DNA from: Fontibacterium meridianamericanum
GTDB taxonomy: Bacteria > Pseudomonadota > Alphaproteobacteria > Pelagibacterales > Pelagibacteraceae
DNA length: 64,000 bases
Direction: 5' to 3'
Assembly (NCBI GenBank): GCA_965235635.1
Contig: CBDDYR010000002.1
Coordinates: 1 to 64,000, forward strand
The translations under genes and the position numbers were made by a program. Below, one piece after another: positions 52,902 to 62,922 of the stretch (position 1 is the stretch's first letter; the number at the start of each line of letters is the position of its first letter). The notes below the pieces were generated by a model. It was not told the DNA's origin. It searched no databases and worked only from the letters and a program-made list of their open reading frames with translations.

Positions 52902-54187
52902 AAATGAAACTTTTAATAAATACTCGAATAATAGATCCACAAAATAATATTGATGAAGTTGGTGGAATTTTAATTGATGATAATGGAAAGATTAAAGCAG
53001 TAGGCAAAAAAGTAACTAAAGAGAGTGCTCCAAAAGACTGCGAAACTATAGACTGCAAAGGTCATATTTCAATTCCAGGAATTGTAGATATGAGAGTATT
53101 TGTTGGAGAACCAGGCTTTGAATACAAAGAAAATTTTAGAACTTTAAGTGAAGCAGCTTTATCAGGAGGTGTGACCTCTGTTGTAACAATGCCAAATACT
53201 ATGCCAGTTATTGATAATGCTTCTATACTAGATTTTACAAAAAGAAGAGCAAAGGACAAATCACAAATTAAAATCTATCCATTAGCCACCCTTACAAAAA
53301 ATCTAGAGGGTAATGAAATGTCAGAATTTGGATTGCTTGAAATTATTGGTGCCATTGGTTTTACCGACGGAATCAAATGCGTTCAAAATAATAGAGTCAT
53401 GGATAAAATATTTAATTATTCAAAAAATTTAAACAACTTAATTATTCAATTTCCTCAAGATAATGAACTTTCAGCAAATGGAGTAGTTAATGAAGGTGAA
53501 ATTTCTACAAGATTAGGGCTGAAAGGAATTCCAGATATTGCAGAGAAAATTATTATAGAAAGAGATTTAAGTTTATTAGAGCTTTATAAAAATAGATATC
53601 ATATATCTACCATCTCTTCTAAATCATCACTTCCAGTCATTGAAGCTTATAAAAAAAAGGGATTAGAATTTACAACTGGAGTTTCAATAAATAATTTATC
53701 ATTAAATGAAAATGATATTGGAGATTTTAGAACTTTCTTAAAATTATCCCCTCCTCTTAGAACTGAAAATGATCGTCTAGCACTAATTGATGCTGTAAAA
53801 AAAGGATTGATCGATGTTATAGTTTCAGATCACAAACCTGAAGATGAAGAGTCAAAACGTTTACCCTTCCAACAAGCAACAACGGGTGCTTCAGGGATTG
53901 AAACTTTATTATCTTTAACATTAGAACTTTATCATAATCAGTCTTGCGAACTAAAAACGCTTATAAAAGCCTTAACTTGTAATCCTGCAAAAATATTAAA
54001 TATCAATGCTGGAAATTTATCCATTGGCAGTGATGCTGATATAGCAGTGGTTAACCTTGATAAGCCATGGGTTGTTGAAAAAGAAAAAATTAAATCAAAA
54101 TCAAAAAATACCGCTATTGAGAAAAGGAAAATGCAAGGTAAGGTTGAAAAAACTTTTATCAATGGAAATTTAGTATTTGAGGGTTAA
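52898..54187 (+). CDS. pyrC: dihydroorotase-like protein lacking the HxH metal site, probably non-catalytic
   Basis: 429-residue amidohydrolase-fold protein coupled to pyrB. Typical scaffold blocks: ISIPGIVDMRVFVGEPGFEYKE (split here as PGIVDMRVFVGEPG), ALSGGVTSVVTMPNTMPVIDN, FTDGIK, FLKLSPPLR and VIVSDHKPEDEE. The metal-binding DxHxH of active enzymes reads DMRVF, and other metal His positions (usual CHVST, HH) are ISTIS and IQFPQ. By analogy to the Pseudomonas PyrC' type, such proteins may serve to assemble ATCase. Compare alphaproteobacterial orthologues, which I recall having the same DMRVF change. A working dihydroorotase would be encoded elsewhere. Confidence 0.9.
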   Translation: MKMKLLINTRIIDPQNNIDEVGGILIDDNGKIKAVGKKVTKESAPKDCETIDCKGHISIPGIVDMRVFVGEPGFEYKENFRTLSEAALSGGVTSVVTMPNTMPVIDNASILDFTKRRAKDKSQIKIYPLATLTKNLEGNEMSEFGLLEIIGAIGFTDGIKCVQNNRVMDKIFNYSKNLNNLIIQFPQDNELSANGVVNEGEISTRLGLKGIPDIAEKIIIERDLSLLELYKNRYHISTISSKSSLPVIEAYKKKGLEFTTGVSINNLSLNENDIGDFRTFLKLSPPLRTENDRLALIDAVKKGLIDVIVSDHKPEDEESKRLPFQQATTGASGIETLLSLTLELYHNQSCELKTLIKALTCNPAKILNINAGNLSIGSDADIAVVNLDKPWVVEKEKIKSKSKNTAIEKRKMQGKVEKTFINGNLVFEG

Positions 54188-54747
54188 TGGATTTATTAAT
54201 AGTTACACTCTACTCTTATATATTAGGCTCTATACCGTTTGGCTTAATTCTTACAAAATTTGCCGGTTTAGGTGATGTTAGAAAAATTGGTTCTGGAAAC
54301 ATTGGTGCAACTAATGTCTTAAGAACAGGCAATAAATTTATTGCTGCATTAACGTTACTACTCGACGGACTTAAGGGAACTTTATCTGTTTTATTAACGA
54401 CCCAATATTTTAATGAATTAATTTATTACTCCGCTGTAATTGTTTTTCTTGCACACATTTTTCCTGTCTGGTTAAAATTTAAAGGAGGAAAAGGAGTTGC
54501 AACATTTATAGGCAGCTTATTAGTAATTAATTTATATTTATCAACTGTCTTTATTATTGCTTGGCTAATCATGCTAGCCATTTTTAGAATATCAGCTGTT
54601 TCTGCTTTACTAGGATACTTAGTTACAACAGTTACAGCATTTATTTTTTTTGATCAAAAATTTTTTTTATTAATTTTATTTTATTTCATAACATCAGTAT
54701 TCACTCACAGACAAAACATTGCTTCTCTAATAAAAGATAATTTCTAA
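54187..54747 (+). CDS. plsY: glycerol-3-phosphate acyltransferase PlsY
   Basis: Inner-membrane enzyme acylating glycerol 3-phosphate with acyl-phosphate from PlsX. 186 residues, five membrane segments, with the motifs GSIPFGLIL, KIGSGNIGATNVLRTG and KFKGGKGVATFIGSL. One-base overlap with pyrC, in the usual pyrC-plsY order. Confidence 0.96.
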   Translation: MDLLIVTLYSYILGSIPFGLILTKFAGLGDVRKIGSGNIGATNVLRTGNKFIAALTLLLDGLKGTLSVLLTTQYFNELIYYSAVIVFLAHIFPVWLKFKGGKGVATFIGSLLVINLYLSTVFIIAWLIMLAIFRISAVSALLGYLVTTVTAFIFFDQKFFLLILFYFITSVFTHRQNIASLIKDNF

Positions 54748-54834
54748 GTAATTAAAGACTTTTTCGTATATTTTTTTTTCGAAATTTGACAAAGCTCACA
54801 AATTTTGACAGTTCTTCTTTTTTACTGAAAACTT

Positions 54835-57403
54835 ATGAATTTAGTTATCGTTGAAAGTCCAGCAAAAGCTAAAACTATTAATAAATATTTAGGTTCTGAT
54901 TATAAGGTTTTAGCAAGCTACGGACATGTGAGAGATCTACCCTCTAAAAATGGTTCTGTAGATACAGATCATGACTTTAAAATGGTTTGGGAAATAGATC
55001 CAGGTTCTAAAAAACATTTAAAAGAAATCACTGATTATGCAATCGATGCTGATAGAATTATTTTAGCAACCGACCCCGATCGTGAAGGGAGAAGCTATTG
55101 CTTGGCATTTAAAATGTATTTTGGAAGATAATAAAAAAATTAAAGATAAGAAATTTGAAAGAGTTGTATTTAACGAGATTACTAAAAAAGCAGTTGAGAA
55201 CGGAATTAGTAACCCAAGAGATATTAATCCAGAATTAGTTAATGCCTATATGGCAAGGCGAGCTCTAGATTATTTAGTTGGATTTAATATTTCGCCTATA
55301 CTGTGGACAAAACTACCAGGATCAAAATCAGCAGGTAGAGTTCAATCGGTTGCTCTTAGACTTATTGTAGATAGAGAACATGATATAGAATTATTTAAAC
55401 CACAAGAATATTGGACTTTTGCTTGTACTTTTTTAACTCAACAAAAAAAAGAATTAAACGCAAGACTTTATTCCTTCAAAGGAAATAAAATTGAAAAATT
55501 TTCATTTAAAAATGAACAAGAAATTAATAACGTTTTAGATCAGATCAAAAAAGAAAGTTTCAGTATCGCGAGTATTGATAAAAAACCTTACAGAAGAAGT
55601 CCTTATGCGCCCTTTACAACTTCTACTATGCAACAAGAAGCATCAAAAAAATTAGGTTTTTCAGCGTCAAGAACAATGCAAATTGCACAAAGACTTTATC
55701 AAGGAATAGACCTTGAAGGAGATACCGTTGGTTTAATTACTTACATGAGAACGGATGGCACTAATATTTCACAAGATGCAATTAAAGAATGCAGAAATTA
55801 TATTGATAAAGAAATTGGTAAAAAATACTTACCAAGTGAAGCTAGGAATTATTCAGGAAAAAAAGCAAAAAATGCACAAGAAGCGCATGAAGCAATAAGA
55901 CCTACTGATATCCTACGAACGCCTGATAAAATGAAATCTATCTTAGATAAAGATCAAGCTAGATTATATGAGCTTATTTGGAATAGAACCCTCGCCTCTC
56001 AAATGGAAAATGCTGAATACGAAAGATGTACTCTAGAAATATTAAATGCATCAAAATCTATCACTTTTAGAGCAACAGGATCTGTTCAAGTATTTGATGG
56101 TTTTTTAAAATTATATCAAGATGTCAAAGAAGAAGATGAAATTGATAAAGATGAAGAAAGTGACCAAAAAATACTACCTGAGGTAAAAATTAATGAAAAA
56201 TTAGAAAATCCTAAATTTAATACTGAGCAACATTTTACTGAGCCACCCCCTAGATTTTCTGAGGCAAGTTTAGTTAAGAAATTAGAAGAACTTGGTATTG
56301 GAAGACCCTCTACTTACGCAAGTATTATCTCAGTATTATCAGCTAGAAACTATGTAGAACTCATAACAAAACGTTTTATACCAACGGATAGAGGCAAGCT
56401 TATTACAGCTTTCTTAGATAAATTATTCACTAAATATGTAGATTACAATTTTACTGCAACGCTTGAGGACAGCTTAGATGAAATTACAACTGGAAAAATT
56501 GAATATCTTAAAGTTTTAGAAAATTTTTGGAAAGAATTTTATAAAAATATAAACGAAGTTAAAGAATTAAGAACAAGAGTTGTGCTTGATTTATTAAATG
56601 AAAGCTTAGGAGATATTATTTTTGATAAAGACGAAAATGGAAAAATTTCAAAAAAATGTAAAAACTGTAGCAACGGTGAACTTAGCTTAAAAAATGGAAG
56701 ATTTGGAGCATTTATAGGCTGTTCAAATTATCCTGAATGTAAATTTACAAGACCTTTATCAAGAGCGAAAGCTGCCGAACAAGATTTTCTTGCTGAGCCA
56801 AAAGTGTTTGGTGAAACTGATAATAAAGAAAAGATTGTTTTAAAAAAAGGACGCTTTGGACCTTACCTGCAAATTGGTAATGATGAAAAAAATCTTAGAA
56901 ATGTATCTATACCTAAAGGCATCTCCCTAGATTCATTAGATCTTGATAAATGTAAATTTTTAGCCTCACTTCCAAAAGTACTTGGACAATATCCAGAAAA
57001 TTCTCAAGACATTACATTAAATGTTGGAAGATTTGGACCTTATGTAAAATGTGAAAATAAATCTGCATCCCTAGAAAATCCTGAGGATATTTTTTCATTA
57101 GGATTGAATAGAGCAATTACATTAATTGCTGAAGCAAAACCAGGTAGACGAACTTCAAATGAAATAAAAAATCTTGGCGAACATCCTGAAGATAAAAAAC
57201 CAGTTAAAATTATGAAAGGCCAATATGGTCCATATATAAAATATAAGACCATCAATGCCACAATTCCTGATGATAAAGATCCTGAGAATATCTCTATGGA
57301 GGAAGCTTTAGAATTAATAGCTGCAAGGATTGCTTACGATGAGTCAAAAGGTGGTAAAAAAACTAGAAAGAAAAGTAAAAAAGATAAAGCTGAAGATGAA
57401 TAA
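54835..57403 (+). CDS. topA: DNA topoisomerase I, frame broken by one extra base
   Basis: Relaxes negative supercoils. The first 99 codons hold the Toprim motif LVIVESPAKAKTINKYLG and LATDPDREG, after which the frame drifts to a stop. One G too many in GGG at 55087-55089: with GG the reading is DREGEAIAWHLKCILEDNK, merging into the second frame with the active-site Tyr in LITYMRTDGTNIS, PTDRGKLI and EARNYSGKKAKNAQEAHEAIRPT. One C-terminal zinc finger (CKNCSNGELSLKNGRFGAFIGCSNYPEC is spread over two CxxC-type pairs) and GRFGPY repeats follow. Total about 855 residues, normal. Essential, so almost certainly intact in life. Confidence 0.95.
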
Positions 57404-57857
57404 AATTGAAGAAATATTAAAAAAAATAAATATTAATATTCCAAATCCTCCAAAACCTGTGGGTAATTACGCTGCATTCAGTAAGTACGAAAAACTTATC
57501 TTTATATCAGGACAACTTCCGATCACTTCTGACGGAAAGATAATAACAGGAAAAGTCTTAAAAGATGTATCTTTAGAACAAGCCCAAAAAGCTGCTGAAA
57601 TATCAGTTTTAAATGCTCTTGGACAATTAAAAAATGCATGCAATGGCGATCTTAATAAAGTCAAAAGCTGTATTCGAATTAGTGGTTACGTAAATTGCTT
57701 AGAAAATTTTTCAGATCATGCAAAAGTTATTAATGGAGCATCAGACCTAATTGCAAAAATATTTTCAGCAAATTTACATTCGAGAATTGCTATAGGTTGT
57801 AACTCTTTACCTCTAAATGCCTGTGTTGAAATTGAAAGTATATTTGAGACTGTTTAA
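57396..57857 (+). CDS. RidA (YjgF/UK114) family protein
   Basis: Deaminase of reactive enamines/imines in PLP-enzyme metabolism, or a related member. 153 residues: YAAFSKYEKLIFISGQLPI, EQAQKAAEISVLNALGQLKNAC, CIRISGYVNC and HSRIAIGCNSLPLNACVEIESIF. It has the longer N-terminus and alternative active-site region of the 150-residue RidA subgroup rather than archetypal RidA, whose conserved Arg context differs. Met at 57396 overlaps topA by 8 bases; the longer ORF start inside topA is rejected. Ends with a 4-base convergent overlap. Confidence 0.9.
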   Translation: MNKIEEILKKININIPNPPKPVGNYAAFSKYEKLIFISGQLPITSDGKIITGKVLKDVSLEQAQKAAEISVLNALGQLKNACNGDLNKVKSCIRISGYVNCLENFSDHAKVINGASDLIAKIFSANLHSRIAIGCNSLPLNACVEIESIFETV

Positions 57858-58177
57858 GCTTTTATTTTAACTTTAACTTTATACTCGATTAAGATTTTAT
57901 CTAAAATTTTCTGCTCTGCTTTAGACAAAACATATTCAGATTTCTTATATTCATTAGATAATTTACGAATAAAATCATTAAGATAATCCTTTCCCTTAGC
58001 ATCTTCCAAATCATTATAAAGAGAGTTTAATTCTTTAGTCTTACTCATGTGTAAATTTTTATAATTATTCTCATTTGGATAAATAATAATGCTTTTTTGT
58101 ATGCTTGCTATTTCTGTTGCAAGATTTGATAATTTTTCTTCTATTTTTTTTGCTTTACTGGAAAATAAACCAAACAT
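57854..58177 (-). CDS. hypothetical coiled-coil protein
   Basis: A 107-residue Lys/Glu/Ser-rich, predominantly helical protein (KKIEEKLSNLATEIASIQKS, KTKELNSLYNDLEDAKG, EYVLSKAEQKILDKILIEYK), beginning with a short hydrophobic MFGLFSSK. No motif or family I recognise. It starts two bases beyond the clpA stop, so it is likely transcribed with clpS-clpA. Confidence 0.65.
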   Translation of the reverse strand: MFGLFSSKAKKIEEKLSNLATEIASIQKSIIIYPNENNYKNLHMSKTKELNSLYNDLEDAKGKDYLNDFIRKLSNEYKKSEYVLSKAEQKILDKILIEYKVKVKIKA

Positions 58178-58179
58178 AT

Positions 58180-60474
58180 TTATTGTACTGTTTTACTAAC
58201 TGGTTTTTTAGTTGTTTTTTCAATTTTATTAATTTCAAATACAAGAGTATCATTATTAGCATCTACTAATACATGACCCCCATTGACTAATTTTCCGTGA
58301 ATAAGTTCATCAGCTAAAGGTTTCTTAATTTTTTCATCAATAACTCTATTGAGTGGTCTAGCACCCATTTTTTCATCAAAACCTAATTTACAAATTAAAT
58401 TATTAGCTTTATCAGTTAAATTAATAATCACATCTCTTTCGCCTAACTGGGTTTCAAGTTCAATTACAAATTTTTCAACAATTTTTTTAACCGTATCTTT
58501 ATTTAAAACATTAAATTGAACAATAGAGTCTAGTCTATTTCTAAATTCAGGTGAGAATATTTTATTAATAGACTCTAAATCTCCATCTTTATTATTACTT
58601 TTGTTGAAACCTATTTGAGATTTTTGCAAATCTTCAGCTCCAGCATTCGTTGTCATGATTAAAATTATATTTCTAAAATCTATCTTTTTGCCATTTTGAT
58701 CTGTTAATTTTCCATAATCCATAATTTGTAATAACACATTATAAACATCAGGATGTGCTTTCTCTATTTCATCGATCAAAAGAACTGCGTAAGGATTCTT
58801 ATCAACTTTTTCTGACAATAATCCACCTTGATCAAAACCAACGTATCCTGGAGGAGCACCAATCAATTTAGAAACCGAATGTCTTTCCATATATTCTGAC
58901 ATATCAAAACGAATAAGTTCAATACCCAAAACTTTTGCAAGTTGTTTTGCTAATTCAGTTTTTCCAACACCTGTCTGACCTGAAAACATATAATTTCCGA
59001 TAGTTCGATTACTATCTCTTAAGCCAGATCTTGATAGTTTAATTGAAGACACAAGGCTATCAATTGCAACATCTTGCCCAAAAATAACTCTCTTTAAATT
59101 TTTATCTAAATCTTTCAAATACATTCTGTCATTAACAGAAATATTCTTCTCAGGAATTTTAGTAATTTGAGAAACTATTCTTTCAATATCTTCTACGTCT
59201 AATATTTTTTTTCTCTGATTTTCTGGTTTTAAAACTTCTGAAGATCCTAATTCATCGATAATGTCGATTGATTTATCTGGAAGTTTTTTATTACCGATAT
59301 ATTTACTAGATAAGTCTACAGATGCTTTAATCGCAGCATCAGTAAATTTAACGTTATGAAATTTTTCATATTTTGATCGAATTCCGTACATAATTTTATA
59401 TGCTTCATCGATTGTAGGCTCTGGTACATCAATTTTCTGAAATCTTCTTTGCAAAGCTCTGTCTTTTTCAAAAAATAATCTGTACTCATTATAAGTAGTT
59501 GATCCAATACATCTTATATTTCCTGCCTGCAAAGCAGGCTTCAACATATTAGAAGCATCCATTGAGCTTCCAGATGTGGATCCAGCTCCTACTAATGTAT
59601 GTATTTCATCAATAAATAAAATATAATTCTTATTTTTTTCTATTTCCTTAATAATTAACTTAAGACGCTCCTCAAAATCTCCTCTATATCGGGTTCCAGC
59701 AATTAATGTTCCCATATCTAAAGAAAAAATTACATGAGATTTTAAAATCTCAGGAACTTCATTGTTAAAAATTTTTAATGCAAGTCCTTCAACAATTGCT
59801 GTTTTACCAACACCAGGATCACCAACTAATAAGGGGTTATTTTTAGTTCTTCTGCACAAAATTTGTGCTAAACGATCAACTTCGACAGTTCTTCCAATTA
59901 AACGATCTAATTTATTTTGTTCAGCTTTTTTATTTAAGTTAACACAATATGTTTCTAAAGGTGAATTTGTAGCAGCTTTATTATTGTTAGGTGATGATGA
60001 ACTATCAAAAGATCCACCATATGCAAAATTATCAACCTTTGTAATTCCATGGGAAATAAAATTTACTACATCATAGCGTGTAACCTCTTGTTCTTGTAAA
60101 AAGAAAGTAGCGTGACTTTCTCTTTCAGCAAATAATGCAACTAATATATTTGCTCCTGTTACTTCATTTTTTCCTGAAGATTGAACGTGAACGATAGATC
60201 TTTGAATCACTCTTTGGAAGCTTGCTGTCGGCTGAGGCTCTAATTTTGTGTCAGTAGTAACTATATTTTCTAATTCATTATCAATATAAAATTCTAGATT
60301 TTCATTTAGTAAATCCACATCCACATTACATGCTTTCATAACATTACGAGCATCGGTTTCATCTGTTAATGCAAGTAGCAAATGTTCTAGAGTGACATAT
60401 TGATGTTTTTTTTCAGTTGCAAATTTAAATGCTTGAGAAATTGCTTGTTCTAGAGATTTAGTAAATGTAGCCAT
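58180..60474 (-). CDS. clpA: ATP-dependent Clp protease ATPase subunit ClpA
   Basis: Unfoldase feeding proteins into ClpP. 764 residues: N-terminal Clp_N repeats (SQAFKFATEKKHQYVTLEHLLLAL), AAA1 with GDPGVGKTAIVEG and ILFIDEIHTLVGAG, AAA2 with GQTGVGKTELAKQL and AVLLIDEIEKAH, and a C-terminal D2-small domain. No ClpB-type long middle coiled coil is present. An IGF-type ClpP loop appears as IGFNKSN. Abuts clpS with no spacer. Confidence 0.97.
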   Translation of the reverse strand: MATFTKSLEQAISQAFKFATEKKHQYVTLEHLLLALTDETDARNVMKACNVDVDLLNENLEFYIDNELENIVTTDTKLEPQPTASFQRVIQRSIVHVQSSGKNEVTGANILVALFAERESHATFFLQEQEVTRYDVVNFISHGITKVDNFAYGGSFDSSSSPNNNKAATNSPLETYCVNLNKKAEQNKLDRLIGRTVEVDRLAQILCRRTKNNPLLVGDPGVGKTAIVEGLALKIFNNEVPEILKSHVIFSLDMGTLIAGTRYRGDFEERLKLIIKEIEKNKNYILFIDEIHTLVGAGSTSGSSMDASNMLKPALQAGNIRCIGSTTYNEYRLFFEKDRALQRRFQKIDVPEPTIDEAYKIMYGIRSKYEKFHNVKFTDAAIKASVDLSSKYIGNKKLPDKSIDIIDELGSSEVLKPENQRKKILDVEDIERIVSQITKIPEKNISVNDRMYLKDLDKNLKRVIFGQDVAIDSLVSSIKLSRSGLRDSNRTIGNYMFSGQTGVGKTELAKQLAKVLGIELIRFDMSEYMERHSVSKLIGAPPGYVGFDQGGLLSEKVDKNPYAVLLIDEIEKAHPDVYNVLLQIMDYGKLTDQNGKKIDFRNIILIMTTNAGAEDLQKSQIGFNKSNNKDGDLESINKIFSPEFRNRLDSIVQFNVLNKDTVKKIVEKFVIELETQLGERDVIINLTDKANNLICKLGFDEKMGARPLNRVIDEKIKKPLADELIHGKLVNGGHVLVDANNDTLVFEINKIEKTTKKPVSKTVQ

Positions 60475-60783
60475 TTAGATAGATTTTTTTAAAATACATT
60501 TTAGTGGATACTGATTTTGCTTAGAAAAATTTGTAACTTGCATAACTTTAGTCTCAGCGATTTCATAAGGATAAATTCCACATACAGCACTCCCTTCGTT
60601 GTGAATTTTAAGCATTATTTTATTAGCAGTAACTTTAGTCATATTAAAAAATAATTGCAAAACTCTAACAACAAATTCCATTGTTGTAAAATCATCATTT
60701 AAAAGAATAACTTCATAGAAATTAGGTTTCTTAATTTTAGCTTGAGTCTTTATTTTTTTTAACTTTATAAGTAACTTAGGCAT
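60475..60783 (-). CDS. clpS: Clp adaptor protein ClpS
   Basis: N-recognin that hands N-degron substrates to ClpA. 102 residues with YEVILLNDDFTTMEFVVRVLQLFF, and HNEGSAVCGIYPYEIAETK, the substrate-pocket and ClpA-binding motifs. Starts within the ugd end (8-base overlap). Confidence 0.97.
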   Translation of the reverse strand: MPKLLIKLKKIKTQAKIKKPNFYEVILLNDDFTTMEFVVRVLQLFFNMTKVTANKIMLKIHNEGSAVCGIYPYEIAETKVMQVTNFSKQNQYPLKCILKKSI

Positions 60784-62092
60784 TAACGGGTCTGCCGATA
60801 GAATAATAAGTAATATTGTTCTTATTATTAAAATACTTACTGTCGTATAAATTTCTTAAATCATATATAATTATTTTTTTATTATTATTTATAATTTTAG
60901 AAAAATTTAGATTTTTAAACTCATCCCATTCGGTATGAATAATAATTAGGTCTACTTTTTGAGTAGCTAAATATATATCATCAAAGTAGCTGACATTTTT
61001 ATGTTTATCTAAAATTTCTTTGGCTCCTGATGGCTCATAATAATTAATTTTTGCACCTTTTTTAATAAAGTTAGAAATTAAATTTATTGCTGAGGAATCT
61101 CTTAAGTCATCAGTATTTGCTTTAAATGTTACTCCTAAAAAGCAAATAACCTTATTTTTGATTTTATTTTGTAAAATTTTATAAATATTTTTTTCAATAT
61201 ACGACTTCCTTTTTTCATTAAAATTAATAACTGAATTAACAATAGACAGAGGTGAATTATAATTTTTTCCAACTTTTGCTAAAGCCTTAGTATCTTTGGG
61301 AAAACAAGATCCCCCATAGGCAGGTCCTGCTCTTAAAAATCTTGAACCAATTCTTTTATCAAGTCCAATACCAAGAGCAACATCGTCAACATTCACGTTA
61401 ACCCTCTCACATAAATTTGCAATTTCATTAATAAAACTAATTTTTGTAGCTAAAAAAGCATTAGAAGCATATTTTATAAGTTCAGCAGCTCTTCTTGAAC
61501 AAGGAACAAAAGCTGCGCCTTTGTTAACTATAGGACGATATAACTCATTAAATATTTTTATAACTTTTTTATCATTTGCGCCAATAACAACTCGGTCTGG
61601 GTATTTAAAATCTTTAATAGCTTCTCCTTCTCTAAGAAACTCAGGATTGGATACAATTGTAAAATTTCCTTTTTTTTTATTTTTATTTAAAATTTTTTCA
61701 ATTTTATCACCTGTGCCGATTGGTACGGTGGATTTTGTAACAATAATTTTATTAGATTTAATTTTTTTTGAAATCAGCTGGGCAACAGAAAATACTTGGG
61801 AAAGATCAGCTGAAACTCCATCTTTTGCAGTCGGTGTGCCAACAGCTATAAAAATGATATCAGATCTGTTAATAGAACTAATTAAGTCATCTGAAAAACT
61901 AAGCCTGCCTGCTGATAAATTTTTTTTAACTAATTCAGATAAGCCAGGTTCAAATATTGGAATATCTCCATTTTCAAGTCTGCTTAATTTGTCTTTATCT
62001 TTATCAACGCAAATAACATTATTGCCAAGGTCTGAAAAACAAACACCGGATACTAAGCCCACATATCCTGTTCCAATAAAACAAATCTTCAT
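60776..62092 (-). CDS. ugd: UDP-glucose 6-dehydrogenase
   Basis: Oxidises UDP-glucose, made by GalU next door, to UDP-glucuronate for envelope polysaccharide. 438 residues: GTGYVGLVSGVCFSDLGNNV, VGTPTAKDG, NPEFLREGEAI, ELIKYASNAFLATKISFINEIA, catalytic Cys in GPAYGGSCFPKDTKAL, and GVTFKANTDDLRDSSAI. One base beyond the galU stop in the same direction. Confidence 0.97.
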   Translation of the reverse strand: MKICFIGTGYVGLVSGVCFSDLGNNVICVDKDKDKLSRLENGDIPIFEPGLSELVKKNLSAGRLSFSDDLISSINRSDIIFIAVGTPTAKDGVSADLSQVFSVAQLISKKIKSNKIIVTKSTVPIGTGDKIEKILNKNKKKGNFTIVSNPEFLREGEAIKDFKYPDRVVIGANDKKVIKIFNELYRPIVNKGAAFVPCSRRAAELIKYASNAFLATKISFINEIANLCERVNVNVDDVALGIGLDKRIGSRFLRAGPAYGGSCFPKDTKALAKVGKNYNSPLSIVNSVINFNEKRKSYIEKNIYKILQNKIKNKVICFLGVTFKANTDDLRDSSAINLISNFIKKGAKINYYEPSGAKEILDKHKNVSYFDDIYLATQKVDLIIIHTEWDEFKNLNFSKIINNNKKIIIYDLRNLYDSKYFNNKNNITYYSIGRPVNA

Positions 62093-62093
62093 A

Positions 62094-62898
62094 TTAGAAT
62101 TTTTTTAGTGAATTATTATACCCGTTAATAGTTCCACAGTCTAAATAACTTCCAGAAAATATATATCCTATGAATTTATTATCATTGTAAATTAAATTTT
62201 TCATCGCATCTGTAATTTGTACCTCGCCAGAAGAACCCTTTTTTGTCTTTTTTAATGAAGAAATTATTTTTCTGGGCAAAATATACCTTCCGATAATTGC
62301 ATAATTAGAAGGAGAATTTTTTAAAATGAGGTTTTTCAACTAAATCACTGATAAATAAATTATTATTATTTTTTTTTGAATATTTTACAATTCCATATCT
62401 TGATACTTCTGAGCTTTTTACTTTCTTAGCGGCTATAACAGAAGAATGATATTTGTTATGAATATTTATTATTTTTTTTGAACAATTTTCTTTAATGATA
62501 ATGTCATCAGGTAAAACTAAAAGAAAAAATTTATCTTTAATAACTGATTGTGCTGCTAATACTGCATCGCCAAGACCTTTTGGTGAATTTTGATAAACAA
62601 ATCTAATTTTATTTCTATAACGATCTAAAATTTTTAATTTTTGAATTGACTTATAATCTTTCTTATTTTTTAAGTAATTTAATAAATAAGGATCAGGATA
62701 AAGATAATTCTTTATAAATTTTTTTCTTTTAGAGATAATTAAAATAATTTTTTTAATGCCAGCACCCAAACATTCATCCAAAATATGTTCTAGAATTGTT
62801 TTATTTCCGAGTGGTAAAAGTTCTTTAGGGAGTATTTTGCTAAATGGGAGAAGTCTTGTTCCTAAACCAGCTAATGGTATTATCGCTTCTTTTATCAT
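62094..62898 (-). CDS. galU: UTP-glucose-1-phosphate uridylyltransferase, frame broken by one extra base
   Basis: Makes UDP-glucose for Ugd. First frame from 62898: IIPLAGLGTRLLPFSKILPKELLPL with the nucleotidyltransferase signature and FLLVLPDDIIIKENC; it reaches VEKPHFKKFSF and stops. Second frame: NSPSNYAIIGRYILPRKI and GYIFSGSYLDCGTINGYN. The extra base is in the A6 run (T at 62317-62322); with five A the reading is EKPHFKNSPSNYAIIGRY. Joined length about 267 residues, slightly short for GalU but typical for this lineage. Likely intact in the organism. Confidence 0.93.
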
Positions 62899-62922
62899 TA
62901 AATATTATAGTTAATTTCTTAA

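Noticed and set aside
54786..54810. Two TTGACA hexamers ahead of topA as promoters
   Set aside because: Neither has a convincing -10 hexamer at proper spacing before the start codon.
57330..57395. Longer RidA start
   Set aside because: The added residues are the out-of-frame Lys-rich tail of topA.
61521..62108. 195-residue plus-strand ORF inside ugd
   Set aside because: Long only because the AT-rich opposite strand of ugd lacks stops; ugd is a perfect family match.
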